Source: Chimonanthus salicifolius (taxonomy: Eukaryota; Streptophyta; Magnoliopsida; Laurales; Calycanthaceae). Taken from it: 64,000 bases of DNA. The stretch spans positions 30,672,869 through 30,736,868 of the forward strand of contig CM023533.1 in the NCBI GenBank assembly GCA_013350335.1, read 5' to 3'. Under the pieces are notes generated by a model that had not been told where the DNA came from, did not search any database, and saw only the letters and a list, made by a program, of their open reading frames with translations. Below, in pieces: positions 51,501 through 63,425 of this stretch. Position 1 is the first letter of the stretch; every line of letters starts with the position of its first letter. A program made the position numbers and the translations under genes.

Positions 51501-54500
51501 TCCTTTTATTTTGTATGTATTCTTTGGAATAAGCCAAGATACCTGTGCTGCTGCATTTTTGGCCAGATTTTTTGTTGCTGTTCTTATTATTTTTTATTTC
51601 TTTAGGGGAGGGTAGGTTCTCCAATTATCCTAACATAGTTTTTCTAAGATGACAAATATTATTGCATCATTTCTTCTTTTGAAATTAAATAAAAAGATTC
51701 TTTTGAGTAACATGTAGACATTACTTTTACTGGTTTTATTTTAATAAAAACTATAGGAATGTTTATTATATTTTTTCAAATATTATACCGAATTGGACGT
51801 GTGCCTATTTGAGTGGTATGTAGTTATGTACCACTACCTGTGCAACATAGAATGTGAAATTATGAAAGGTTGGCTTGATTTGTTTTGTGCTTTATCAAGA
51901 ATTACGTGATATCTATTTTACTTCAAAAATCTTCTTGATGGGTAGTGGCTGGCAGCTTCCATGCTAGTAACACTCTTTTCAGTTTATGTAATGGCTATTT
52001 CAATAGATGCCTCTTTTGATGGTGGTGTGTTACATCTTTTGATGGTGTTGTTTTACATCTTTGAACTCTTCTTTATGACTTTTTTTTGGCCTTTTTTTCC
52101 CTGTTTGAATTCTATTTCAATTTCATATCTTTTTCTTTTTCTTTTTCATGTTCTATACCTTTCAAATTTGTGGAAAGGCTAATTAGTGGTTGTTTTCAGA
52201 TACCTTTCATGAAGTCAGAAGGAAGCGTGATAGGAGAAAAGAGGTAGGTATCTCATATACCTCATGGTTTTATCACTTCAAGTACCAAAAAAGTTTTTCC
52301 TTCATTTTGTTGATGATAGTGGTTTCTTTACCTTGTCATTTGGTCTGGATATTGCTGCTGTTACATTACATGCATTTGTTTGTTTTTGTCATTAGATTTT
52401 TATTATTATTATTTTGAACTCAACTCTTTTTTCCTCATCAAAGAATAGAACCTAATGACTAAGCTTTACGAGAGAAATCAACATGAATGAAGGAAGAGAG
52501 CTGGGTGGTGGGGGAGTTAAAATTCAAAATGCTTATCTGAATATTGTGCCCATATACTCATCTATGAACCAGCGGTCCCAGTGAAAGGGTTCAAATCCAA
52601 TTCAAAAGCCATAGACGTTTGATAGGAAACTCTTGTACCATGCTATCCAGTCTAAAATCCATCAGCATGTTTGCTGTTTTGTCATCCTTTTTGGTGATAC
52701 TCGGTTTCACCTTTCACCCATGGCTATTCAATCAAACAGGTAGGGATCCAGCAGTTGGATGGAATATGTACCATGCCACATGATTAATTTCTATTTAATT
52801 ATGAGTCAATCGATGTTTAGAAAATCGAATTGTATTATAAAATCATTTCCTGTATCGAATTACAAATTGTGAATAATAAATCTTAGAATTGTAAGATACA
52901 CTTGTGTTTTCCTTGAACAATGTATAAATTTATGAAATAACATAAAAAGATATCTAAAAAGTAATAAGATGAGAGATTCTCCAATTTTAGATGGTATCCT
53001 AGATAGATGGGATTGGGGTTTTGATGATGATTTTTCTCCAATTTTCTTTCAGCATTAAGTGACTTTTTTAGAGATTTTAAAGTGAAGTAAAACAATACTA
53101 ACTATTTCATTGGAGCTCAAATTTCAAATCTAAACTTCTAAAAGTCTAACATTAGCATATCCTCCTAATATTGTAAAAAGCCTACAATAAACTAAAAAGC
53201 TTTCAAAAAGTCCAAGGTCCAAGACACTTAACAACTCAAGCCTTAAAGACCATCAAAACCCAAAGTCTTACGCTTTCAAATTCTTAATAGTCCAATAATT
53301 CTATTGTCCATAAGAATCATAAGATTTATAAACCAATACAAATCATTCTTCTTCTTATCATATTGTATGAATCATGAGATGCAAATTGTGTCTCATAAGA
53401 TTTAAGAAGAATGGAGTTAAATCACCTTTTTCTATATTTGTTTTGTCAAATGGTGTTTTTAATTCAATTATGGTGAGCTAGTCCTAACACTCTTTGGTTA
53501 ATTTATCTGCTAGATCGTTTTCTAATATTGGTAGAATGCAAATCAGACTACATACAGAAAATGAGTATAACAAATCAAAGGCACATTGTAAATAAAAGAT
53601 ACTAGAAAAAGACATTTAAGGAAAAAAGGAATCCATTGCAAAGAAGGTGAGCATGCAAACCATGATCAATAACCATTTCTGTTAATTTAGATTTAATTTA
53701 GATTATGATAAGATTTAATTTAGATTATGGTTGATTGTGAAAGATTGTGGGAGATATTATGTAATCTCTCAATTAGGAAGTTAGAATCATCATTTATCCT
53801 TTGAGATTATTTATCATACCATGTATATTTGACTCATATTCAATGAAATACAACAATGAATATTCAGTGGATTTGAGTGTTCCTCACATCTTCTAACATG
53901 GTATCAGCCAGGTTCGATTAGCGATTGGGAGCACACCGCTCCCGATTGGATCATGTGTTCCCATCCCGTTCTTTGATCGTCTTTCATTCAGATCCCCAAT
54001 GCTCTCTGATCATGTATGTCGCTTGACTCACGTTAGAAACTAGAGGGGAGATCATGAGAAATAATTTTAAAAATATATAGATGGTAAAGGAAGCAATTCC
54101 GATGACTGGAGGAGACGGCAAAATGAAAACAAAATATCTTCCAGGTCCTCGTACGAGGACCTGCGAAGATAAGTTGTATTTACCTTTTCTTTAAGTTTCG
54201 GCTATTGCATATGACCTAAGAAGGAAAAAAAAAAACCCAGAGAGCGGAAGCTCTGCAAAAAAGAGATGAAGAAGAGAAGAAGCTGGGATGAAGAGATGAA
54301 GGAGAAAAGAAGGAAAAGAGGCAGCAGGAGCCAACGACGATGAGAAGAAGAAATAGAAAGAGGGAGGCTTGCGTCGGCAGGTTTCTTGTTTCTTACTCTT
54401 CCCTTTCTTTTTTTCTTTCCTTTTTTCCCGCTTTTTTTTTTTTCTTTCTTATTCTCGGACGATGTAACGATCCACTCCGATTGAATCGCACGAGCTGCGA

Positions 54501-55063
54501 TTTTAACAAAACTCGGATGATTGATGACATTTTTCGAGTTGACCATCTAGGTGACTCGGTTGACCATCCGAGTCGAGTCAACTCGTACGAGTTGACTCGT
54601 AACTCGGACGATTTTGACAACACTGGTTGAAAGGACGTAGATAGAGAGTAGCATCTAAATTTGTTGAAGATAAGTCATAAAGCATTTGCTATTACGAAGG
54701 ACGTTGAGAACCCATTCTTGGATTTAAAAAAAGTGTATAAGATTAGAACTCAATATCTATTCAAATTAGAAATACAAATTACAACAAATGACAACTGTTT
54801 GATGAACGAATGATCAAGATTCATTTGATGGCCATATAAATTTGTGGAAGATAAATCTTCAGAGGATTTGCCCTACTATGGATGTTAAGCGCCAATTCCT
54901 TGGTGAGAGAAAAAAAAAAAAAGATGTATTAAGATTAGAACTCAATATCTATTCAAATGAGAAATGCAAATCACAATAAATCACAAGCATTTAATGAACA
55001 AACGGTTAAGATTCATTTGCCATTCACCTTAAAATGTCTCTTTTATATTTAATAAAGTAAATG

Positions 55064-55098
<35 letters not shown>

Positions 55099-58000
55099 AT
55101 TTAGTTATGCATAATGAGCCATTTTTAAAGGAGTTTGTTTTCATTAAAAAGGAAGTATATGAAATGCTCATCAATAAATAATATTATTTTTGTGAAAATG
55201 ACCCATTTCAAAAGGAATTTGTTTTTAGTAAAAAGGTGTCTATGGAAATGTTCACTTTTTTTTATGCGGGCCTGGATCAACAATTTTACCAGGTGTGCTA
55301 GGATAATGGATCCGTAGACGTTTCCGTCAACAGAGCCCACACAACTAATCACGAAATTTATAATTGGTTTCTGCCTTGCTATGAATTTGACGAATCAAAT
55401 CCGTAATGACAAGTTTCTCAAAAATTCAATTACCCTTATTGGAAATTAGATTAAGGTCCCTTTTAATTGAAATTGAATTGAAGTGCAAATTGAATTAAAA
55501 GAGAGAAATGAAATTTGATTTAAAATTCTTAATTTTAAAACATTAAGACATAATTGAATTAAAATTCCATGGCACTTGTGTTGGACTCAAGTCCAGGGCC
55601 TTGGCTTGAGAAGCCTTGCAAAACACCAACTCTACACAGGAAATTGAACTCCAAAAATTGTAATATATTCAACTAATGAATTTCGAAAATTACATGTCCT
55701 TTTATAATAAAAAAGAAGCGAAAAGACCAAAAGGTTTTTGCCTTGGTCGACCACACCAAGGAGACAATTGGCCAAAATAGTCCTAGATTTATGGGGAAAC
55801 ATATGCTCAAGGATTAGACTCTAATGGGAATCAATCCATGTGCTTACAAATAAACCAATAGAAATCGCCTAAATTGCCAACACATCCTGATGGATGGCTG
55901 GGATTATTCCAAACAAACACAAAACAAAAAATAAAAGGAAATTTCATCCCAAAATCCTTGCACTTGCCAACAATGAGTCCCCTATCTTGGAACACTGCAA
56001 AGTTGCCATTCTAAGTTTGGAGAGGCTGAGGTGGACGGTCCATGCAGTTTAGAGAGAGAGGATTTAGGGGTAGAGACGGCCTTGGGATTTTGTGGAGCAA
56101 ATTCGATTGAGTTAGGTTTAGAAGGATTGGCTTTGGGCTTGTTTGGGGTTGGCTTGCTTGGCCTGGTCCATTCTAAGCTTATCTAGGTCACTCAGGGGTT
56201 TCTAGGTCATTTGGCTCTAACTGAGATTTTGAACTGGAAATTAGACGGATTCCAATGATAGTTGCCACGATCAAAATGGGCCATTTAAGTCAATGCAATT
56301 TCTTCAATGTGGTTTAGGTCCTCAAAAGAGTCCACTGAGTGTGAATCACTGGGCCTGATGCCCTCATCACTTTTTTGAATGATTGTAATAATTTATTAAA
56401 AGGGAAAAAGGAAGATAAATACTATATGGAAATGTTCATCAATAAATAATTATTGCAATGACAAGAGTTTGTATCACAAGTTGTAAGTATTAAGGTTCTG
56501 GGTTTGAGTCGTGTTACCATTTGAAAATAAAATAAGTAAATAAATGACATTGTTATAGCCCATCTACAGATGAAACACATTTCTTAGTTATTGTAGTTTG
56601 TTGTTGAAATAATTACTTGTGTTCTTCTGTGAAGAACTTATGTTGGTCTTACTACTTTGCAGTTTGAATACACGGAGAGAGTAGATTAGTTGTGCTAGAA
56701 TCACAATTTTTGCAGTCGATCTTCATTTTTCAAGTGTCTTGAAGCCTTGAACAATGAGCGTAGTTTCAACATTCTTTGGTTTTGAGAGGGTTTAAGTGTT
56801 TAATGAAGATGTACTTTTCATAAGGAAAACTTCAAAAAAATTCAAGAATACATATTTAGGCGCTTTAACAACATTGGACTTATCTTTAGAAAAAGAGGAT
56901 ATCATCCAATGCCATTTCGTCATAAACATTAGTAAGAAGGATGGATAGTTGGAGATTTGTATATATTGTATAGAAATTAAATATCTCTTATATCATATAT
57001 TATCATCGTCATTAACATCATCGCCCATGTCCCATCTATATGGAGTTCATTCTCCAAATCCTTAGTTTCCTGTCAACCCTATCAAGACTCATGTTCTTTG
57101 TCATCCCACATTTCATCATGCCCTGCCTCACCAGCTTATTCCGTTTCTTTAATGGGTTCGGCATCTCTTAGTACCGTCTATTTGTAAACCCTGAGGTCTT
57201 TATACTAGGGCCGTTTCTGGTCATCTATGGATTTGACCAAATCATCCTAGATGACATTTCCCTGTCTTTTCTTCTATTTGAGCAACCTTTGACCTTTCTA
57301 TAATTAACTTGTTTCTAATTCTATCATTTATTGTTACACCAAACATCCATCATAACTTAAGTATCTCCGTCACCATTATTTTATCCACTTGTCTTTGCTT
57401 CATCTCCCAACATTTAATTCCATATTTTTTCTTAGGTCTAACTATTGGCCTTTAGAAATGCCCCTTTAATCAATGCAACACTCTTCTATCACATGACACT
57501 CTACTTGCTAGCCTATTCTTAGTGCACTTGCATGTGGTCCTATTTGCTATTTCCAAATTAGACTCTCCATTTGGTTCTATAGTTGCATCCAAGAATCGAA
57601 GTTTCTCACTTTGTGATACCAAATATTTTCAATTTTAATCTGTTCATCCTCTTTACTCTCAAATCCACTAAATTGACACTGCTAGTTTTCAAACCATTTT
57701 CCTCAAAAGCTTTCCTCCACACTTTTGACCAATGCTATGAAAATCGAATTGTATCGTAAAATCATTATATATCTTGAACTACAAATCGTGTATCGTAAAC
57801 TCTAGAATAGTAAGATCCATAAGTGTTTTCTCTCTAAAATATTTAATACATAAAATTATATAAAATATATCTAAAGGGTAATAATATGACCAATTCTCCA
57901 ACTTTCTTTTAATTTTAAGTGTATATTATATAATTAGTTCATTGGATCTCGAATTCCAATGCTCCAACTCCAAAAAATATAAGACCGGTATATAATCTGT

Positions 58001-61000
58001 ATATACTGTCAAAAGTCAATAATGAACAAAAAGGCCCCAAAAAATTCGAAATGCCTTAAATGCCCAACAACTTAAGCCTTAAAAACCATCAAAACAAAAA
58101 GTTTCTTGCTTTTACATCCCTAGTAACCACATAATTCTATTACTTTTAAGGAATCGTAAGATTTGTTAATAGATACAAATCGTTCCTCTTATCATATTGT
58201 ATGAATCGTAAGATACGAATCGTGTATCGTAAGATTTTTAACAACAATGCTTTTGAAATTTTTTTCTAGCTGATTTATTGTTTACTAAATAGCATGTCAT
58301 CATCTGCCAACAACATAAAATAAGGAACTTTATTTTGGATTTTTAATGTTATGTTGTCTATAGTCATTGCAAATAAGGGCTTAGACTGGACCTTAGGTGG
58401 AGCACCACTCCAATTGGGAACGCTATTGTCTTTGCACATGTTGTTTTTATGCTTTTGTCAATTTGTTATGTGCCCTGTATAATTTTGGTGTATACATTTG
58501 GATGCATTTCTACCTCAATGGTTGCTAAAGTAATTGTCTCAACACCCTATTTAGCCATTCTTTAATTGATAAAACCATGTGTTTCCCCTTCTCTCTTCAA
58601 CTTTTCCATTGGTTGTTTTAATAGAAAAATGACTTCTGTTTTTCATCTTCATCACATAATGCCAAATCAGTTCTCTGAAATACTGGATTCTTGCCTTAGG
58701 TGATGCTTAGTTAATATCTTCCAGTGTCTGATATTATGGGTCTATGGCTCATAAGTTCTTATATCTTGGGTAAAACTTGACGATTTATGCACTTCATTAT
58801 TGGTCAATTTTATTATAATTATGATTGTAAATGATATTGCCTACTTTTGGTGAAGAGGGATTTTAATCATTTTATTGGACAACCCTAGGGTTTTTTTGTG
58901 CATCTTTATACACTATTTATCTCTTAAAATGTGTAGCTATCCTCATACTGCAATTTCCATTTTTGAGGGATGAAATAATAATTTTTTAACATTTTAAAGA
59001 GGAAAGAAAATGAATCATAGTTAATGGAACAAATTTTCTTATGAAGGAATAGTAGCTTCTCATCTTTCTGGTTCTGCATATGGCCCATTATTTTCTCTGA
59101 CTTATAATGTTAGGTTAATGCTAACCAAGAATTGTTTATTTATTTATTTTAAGGTGTTGCCCTGCGGACACATTATGATATATTCTGCATATGTCAAGAC
59201 TAAGATATAACTCATCATCATCATCATCATCAATAGCAAGTATTCCATCTATCTAGGATCAACTTTATTAGTTCTTCTCCAATCGACCATATAAAAAACC
59301 ATGTCATCAATCACTGCCCAACCTAGCATGTCTTTTTTTATCCCTTCCCTCATGTTTTCAAAGGTTGCCCTCTCCTCCTAATTTATTATGTTTTTGTTCG
59401 CCAAACGCATTTTTTCTTCTTTTTTTTTTTTCCTTTCGTCTTTTTTTTTTTCATGCTGTGAGTATTTGTCTTTCATTGAATTATGAATGTGGAGAACAGC
59501 TATAGTTTTGTTATATTAGCACTAGATTTAAAGCGAAAGAAATTGATAATATCTGAAAGTACAGAAACTGCTCATTTTGAGATTCTTGCAGAACTTGATC
59601 ACTAAAGAGCCTTCCGAATCTAGGTGGAGACCAGGCATGCAGGGGAGAGGGAGTAGGGGTGGTAGAGGGAACTATTCTTCTCGCTACCTTTCACATGGTA
59701 TGATTTAATAAACTCTTAATGGTAGTCATATCGCTTCTTAATGATCAAAGCTAAGACTATTGACAGTTATGCTTTCCTTTGCAAGTTCATTCATGAAAAC
59801 ACCAATCACATTATATTTTTGGCTTCCGTTGTATGTTTCAACATTTCTACAATGCAATTTGTTTATGATCTGATGGTTGCCTTTGCTTAATAAGAAGTTT
59901 CATGTGAATGTGTTTTCAACTTGTTTACTTGTAAGATTTGGTTTTAACTAACCCCTTTAGGATACTTCTGTCTGTTTTTTGCACTCCTGTTGTCTTTTTT
60001 TTTTCTCTTAATAAAATTCATCACCATTAGAGAAAGACAAGGTGGTTTCTAGTTACCATGAAATTCACAAGAGCCTAGAGCACAGTCGGCTTGTGCTCAC
60101 ATTTGCAACTGTGAAGTTGCAGTTTTAGTCTTGGTGGCATCATAAAACAAAGCATGATATGGACTTTGATAAGTCAGCATAGTCTACCTATGGTTTATTC
60201 TGTGTAAACTGCATTCTGAAAAAGTGCCTACTTTCTATCTTCAGTTTTGTGTATTTTAACCTATTTATTATTTCTTAGAAAAAAATTGTACATCAATAAT
60301 GAAATAACTTCACATGAGTGACAGCCCATGAGCGGCAATGTCCCCACTTGGAGGTGAGCCCTGAACTGACGCTCTCCCCCTCTCACAGATCTAACCCCCT
60401 GAATTATTTCCCTACTCAATTTGAATCCATTGAGAGTTGATTTCACTGTTGGATTAAAATTCCATCTAAAACTGGTTCTGTGTTGACCTTTGATCTTTAA
60501 ACCCTTGAAAGTCATGGCTTTTCAAATCCAATGGGCCTGATTTTTTATGAAAACATCATTCTGAATATACCCCTCTTGAATGCATTCATCTACATACTTT
60601 GGACCCCACCCTTGTGTGGTGCCCCATAGGACCTAGGGGCAGACTGTCTCCTACGTGAAAGGGTTTCTATTTATATAAAGTTTTTCTTTAATGAATTTTC
60701 TTTTCTTGCGTAGAGTTTAAAATACCTATTTCTAGTTCTGTGTTACAGAATATTGCATATTGGCAACATTCATTATCAGCATGCCACCCTTATAAAATAT
60801 AAAGTTGAAGCAGAAAATTGAGAAAAAAACGACTATTGTTAAATAAGACTATTAACTCTAGAATAGAGGTTTAATAGTTTTCGATGCTGCTTTTCATTCT
60901 GGTAGTTGTTTGGGTTCTGTTTATATCAAAACAATATGGAAGTATATAGATTAAAGTTATTTAAGTAGCTACATTTTTCTGCAGTATGAGATACCTGTAT

Positions 61001-61961
61001 CAGTTAGAGAGAAAATTGATTGATGCAATACTGGACAGTCTGATCCATATTATCTGATATATAAAGCTGTAGTTGCTTGTTTCTGCACTGTGTTGGATTT
61101 TGCACTATGCCACTCATGGTGGTCAAAGACACACCTCAATTATGCTTAAGCCCTCGCTTAGGCTCTAGACCAATTTTATGCCTTGTCTGGTGCATTTTGC
61201 GCCTAGGCTCTCACTTAGTTCTTTTAGAAACTTTTACCTATAGATAGTCTATTTTTGCAGTTTTTTGTAGTAGATAGTAAACATTATAATTAAGATGAAA
61301 TAACTACATGTAGTACTTTAACTAAAAATTCTAATTATTAGATAATATACTTGTACATGTATATGATACTTGCTTCTATAATGTACTTAGAAGCTCAGTT
61401 GCCAATTTATTTTGGTGCTTTGAATGATTAATATTGTACTTTATTAATATTGATGAAATAAGGGCACAAATCCATAAATCGAACATATTTTGAAGTATCT
61501 AAATAAGTGCACCTAAACCTAACAAAATTAGGCTCATGCCTAGACATGTGCTTTGCACCTTAGGCTCTAGAACCCCTTGGTGCCTTGATTGGACCTTGCT
61601 CTTTGACTACTGTGGTGCTACTCAATTCCACCCAATTACCTCTTAATTACATGTTGTAGGATATCAACTTTGCTCGTGTGTGTTATAAAACCATGGTTGC
61701 ATTTACACTTTTGGTATGTTAATTCATTTGTATTATGCTACTCTTATCCCCAAATTATCTCATAGTTGCATGCTATAGTATATCAAGATATCTTTGTTTT
61801 AAAATGCAAGGCTTACAACTTAATTACTGGTTGCTAGATGCTGGTGGTGGAATGAATGCTTATGCTGGAAAGGAGAATGGTGTCAGCCAAAGAACAGATA
61901 AAGGCACTACAACTTCTTCACCAGTATCGCTAGACACGGAAACTAAAGCATCAACGACAAA
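46728..61961 (+). CDS. GBF-interacting protein 1-like (DUF1296), 5' part
   Basis: Four exons join in phase: 46728-46884, 52200-52243, 59592-59697 and 61838-61961, ending in an AA|GTAAAT donor (phase 2). The gene therefore continues past the right edge. They give 143 residues plus two bases. Residues ~8-68 match the plant DUF1296 domain of GIP1 (VRKTIQNIREIAGNHSDDEI, KECSMDPNETAQKLL, DTFHEVRRKRDRRKE). An RG-rich patch follows (MQGRGSRGGRGNYSSRY), then a Ser/Thr-rich stretch. Arabidopsis GIP1 binds G-box factor GBF3 and helps its DNA binding; a similar nuclear role is inferred. Full-length relatives are about 500-900 residues, so most of the protein is outside. Introns are 5.3, 7.3 and 2.1 kb and very repeat-laden. 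The start is the first ATG after a CT-rich leader and gives the conserved MSGIRATIP N-terminus. Confidence 0.9.
47362..48172. repeat. ~800-bp inverted repeat in GIP1-like intron 1
   Basis: The left arm (about 47362-47604) and the complement of the right arm (about 47868-48172) align: GATTTGAGTGAATGG, GATTTAGGGGCAGGATGAAT, AATTTTGAAACTTC and ATGGGATCTC are shared. The arms are about 250 bp. The spacer contains the SINE at 47605-47802. Confidence 0.85.
47605..47802 (-). mobile_element. Full-length SINE with 16-bp target duplication
   Basis: Identical 16-bp repeats TAAGACTTGATTCCAT flank it at 47589-47604 and 47803-47818. On the minus strand it starts with GGGTTGGCCTAGTTGTTTAG (A box), then GGTCTTGGTTTCAATCCC (B box), and ends CTAGTCAT plus A7. 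It shares its head with the 4647-4862 SINE but has a different body. Confidence 0.85.
48508..48579. repeat. (CT)n(TA)n compound microsatellite
   Basis: About 11 CT units run directly into about 25 TA units. Pure tracts; likely polymorphic. Confidence 0.95.
50764..51278. mobile_element. Mutator-like MITE, AATCGTA family, copy A
   Basis: The left end CAATATTGTGAAAATCGAAT and the complement of the right end CATGGTTGTTAAAATCTTAT are inverted. Flanks TTTTAGAT (50756-50763) and TTTCAGAT (51279-51286) match at 7 of 8. The ends are dense in AATCGTA/ATACGAATCG words. It is homologous to copies B and C. Confidence 0.78.
52807..53412. mobile_element. Mutator-like MITE, AATCGTA family, copy B
   Basis: It shares AAAATCGAATTGTATTATAA, GTGTTTTCC, GAAATAACATAAAA, AATTCTATTGTCCATAAGAAT and the ATCATATTGTATGAATCAT block with copies A and C, in the same orientation. 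It has an extra ~90 bp near 52985-53050. No target duplication is recognisable. Confidence 0.7.
53680..53898 (+). mobile_element. Copia-type LTR followed by primer-binding site
   Basis: A 219-bp segment starts TGTTAATTTAG and ends CTTCTAACA. It is followed at once by TGGTATCAGCCAGG (53899-53912), close to the tRNA-Met primer site of Copia elements. Inside are tandem TTTAATTTAGATTATG words. No gag/pol and no second LTR follow within the window, so it is a 5'-end fragment in GIP1-like intron 2. Confidence 0.75.
54135..54171. repeat. Long palindrome centred on GTAC
   Basis: A perfect 22-bp palindrome at 54142-54163 (half-site CAGGTCCTCGT) is extended by TATCTTC on the left and GAAGATA on the right after one unpaired C at 54164. 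It could form a hairpin with an ~18-bp stem. No matching element borders were found. Confidence 0.85.
54470..54625. repeat. Possible Mutator-like element end with CGAGTTGACTCG repeats
   Basis: GAGTTGACTCGTAACTCGGA runs into CGATTTTGACAACACTGG, whose complement resembles the ends of the AATCGTA family. Words CGAGTTGAC/GTCAACTCG repeat in both directions. The left end was not found. Confidence 0.4.
55067..55097. repeat. (AT)n microsatellite
   Basis: About 15 AT units in GIP1-like intron 2. Confidence 0.9.
57000..58600 (-). mobile_element. RTE-type LINE reverse-transcriptase relic
   Basis: Minus-strand fragments follow the order of plant RTE LINE proteins: FPIGVVLHLRSSLSPYLQ, VPYFMLLADDDMLF (the FADD box, decayed), VWRKAFEENGLKTSS and MLRWMFGVTINDRIRNKLII, with several stops and frameshifts. 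The 3' end near 57000-57030 has GATGATG-like text on the minus strand, as RTE tails do. MITE copy C splits it at 57731-58249. It is not functional. Confidence 0.8.
57731..58249. mobile_element. Mutator-like MITE, AATCGTA family, copy C, inside the LINE relic
   Basis: The left end AATGCTATGAAAATCGAATT and the complement of the right end CATTGTTGTTAAAAATCTTA are inverted. Flanks CTTTTGACC (57722-57730) and CTTTTGAAA (58250-58258) match at 7 of 9. It is 519 bp and highly similar to copy A in sequence and orientation. The LINE frame resumes on the other side. Confidence 0.83.
59205..59400 (-). repeat. RTE-type LINE 3' end fragment
   Basis: Minus-strand text VDWRRTNKVDPR, a stop, then a (GATGAT)n tail (plus strand CATCATCATC at 59216-59232) fits the 3' terminus of plant RTE LINEs. 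Confidence 0.55.
61125..61612. mobile_element. hAT-like MITE in GIP1-like intron 3
   Basis: The left end CATGGTGGTCAAAG and the complement of the right end CACAGTAGTCAAAG match at 10 of 14. Flanks ATGCCACT (61117-61124) and GTGCTACT (61613-61620) match at 6 of 8. Inside, CTTAGGCTCTAG-type words recur near both ends. A fragment with TTTGCACCTTAGGC is also at 48965-49015. Confidence 0.6.
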
Positions 61962-62228
61962 GTAAATGATCTCTATATATACCTTTTTTGATATCTCTGT
62001 GCATGTACAAGTCTGTGTCTGTGTTTTTGAGTGGGGGAAGAGAGGGGAGGGAATGCATGTTTGCAGTTCCTAAATGGGGCCTATGTGTGTATTTGCACCT
62101 GCATGCCGGTGTACTCCAACCCAAAGGCGCCTGGTGTGTGCATGTGCACGGCTCGGCACCAGTGCGCTCTAGCCCTTAAGCCTAGTAAAACTTTGTGCAC
62201 ACCTGCAGACTGGTGCATTTCAACTAGT

Positions 62229-62668
62229 AATGTAAATGGGTTGGATTTACTAAGATATGAACAGAATCTTCTCTGAATCCTAGATGCAGGTTCTGGATTT
62301 CAATCCTACTCAGATTTTTATAGGATCCAAATCTGAATCCACATCCAAATACTTGCATCCGAATCCGCATCCACATTCGACTTGTGATCTGCATCTGGAT
62401 TCAGATTTGGATTTTCTCACCTTTTTTTTTTTTTATTACATATGCTACATGTATATCCTCTTTATGCATATTATTTACACCTATATCATTTATATTAATA
62501 TTATCAGATTTGGATCTGATCGCACCTTATTTGCATCCATAAACATTCGGATTTAAATTTTGCTGTGTGTTTGGATCCAAAATTTAGACGGATCTAAATT
62601 TGATTTTGAACCTATTTATTTTGGCTCTGAATTTTTGGATTTTTGGACATTCAACATCCATTTACATT
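62229..62668. repeat. MITE-like element with AATGTAAATGG ends
   Basis: AATGTAAATGG at the left and its exact complement CCATTTACATT at the right bound a segment filled with GGATCCAAATC/GGATTCAGAT words in both orientations. It lies just after GIP1-like exon 4. Confidence 0.6.
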
Positions 62669-62802
62669 GATGGTCCCAGCCTCCAAATGGGGCAAGGGTT
62701 AGGGTAATTGTATTGGATTGAAACTTTGTAGTCCTTTATCTAGATTTTTCGTGCCAATTTCTCTAACATGGCTATAGAGCATGTGAGGATGGGCTGTATA
62801 GC

Positions 62803-63265
62803 TAGGCGTGCAACTTAGGCCAGGCCTAACTTGAACCCACATGAAAGACTTTTCAGAAAAAAAAAACAATTGGGTTCAGGACCCGTGCTTGGGTTGGGCT
62901 CATTTCTTGGTCTAAAATATTAAGCTACGATTAGAATTTGGGTCAGCCGCTTCTATTACATGTAAGCCCAAGTTTGCCCAAAACCTCAAATCTGTGCCGT
63001 ATTTTGGAAAATCTAATTTTCTTTATTTTATGTTGTGCGTTAATATAAAATTTATATTTTATTGAAATTCACTTTTAGATCCAAAGAAGCCTGAGCTAGG
63101 ATAGGCTGACACATACATTTTAGGCTTCAAAATTGTGGTTGCATCCTAAAAACCTAATTTGGGCCAGGCCCAGGCTTGACAAATTCGGGTTAATTGGGCA
63201 TTGGGCTCGGGCCTAGGCTCAGCTAATCCCAAAGCCTGGTCTGGCCCACCCAAGTTACACCCCTA
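62803..63265. mobile_element. hAT-like MITE, 463 bp
   Basis: The left end TAGGCGTGCAACTTAGG and the complement of the right end TAGGGGTGTAACTTGGG match at 14 of 17. The interior has GGGCC/GGCCC-rich words near both ends. Flanks TGTATAGC and CCTGTAGC match at 5 of 8. Confidence 0.68.
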
Positions 63266-63408
63266 CCTGTAGCCCAAAGTTCATTTTTACATAAGCTTGC
63301 TAGGATGGATGCAAGTGCCCCATTGAAGGTCTAGTATCTCATCAAGCTCTATGCTCTTGAATTTCCTAACAAGTGCCATAGTTTGTGAAATAGAAAAATG
63401 GGATAAGG

Positions 63409-63425
63409 GTGGGGGGGGGGGGGGA
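63409..63425. repeat. Poly-G tract
   Basis: Some 15 G in a row, rare in this AT-rich DNA. A (CT)n tract follows at 63674-63697. Confidence 0.85.

Noticed and set aside
54202..54630. Lys/Glu- and Phe/Ser-rich frames near 54.4 kb
   Set aside because: They are purine-rich low-complexity DNA read on both strands within an intron.
60261..60515. 84-codon minus-strand frame in GIP1-like intron 3
   Set aside because: No domain is recognised and composition is not convincing; I could not tie it to any gene or element.
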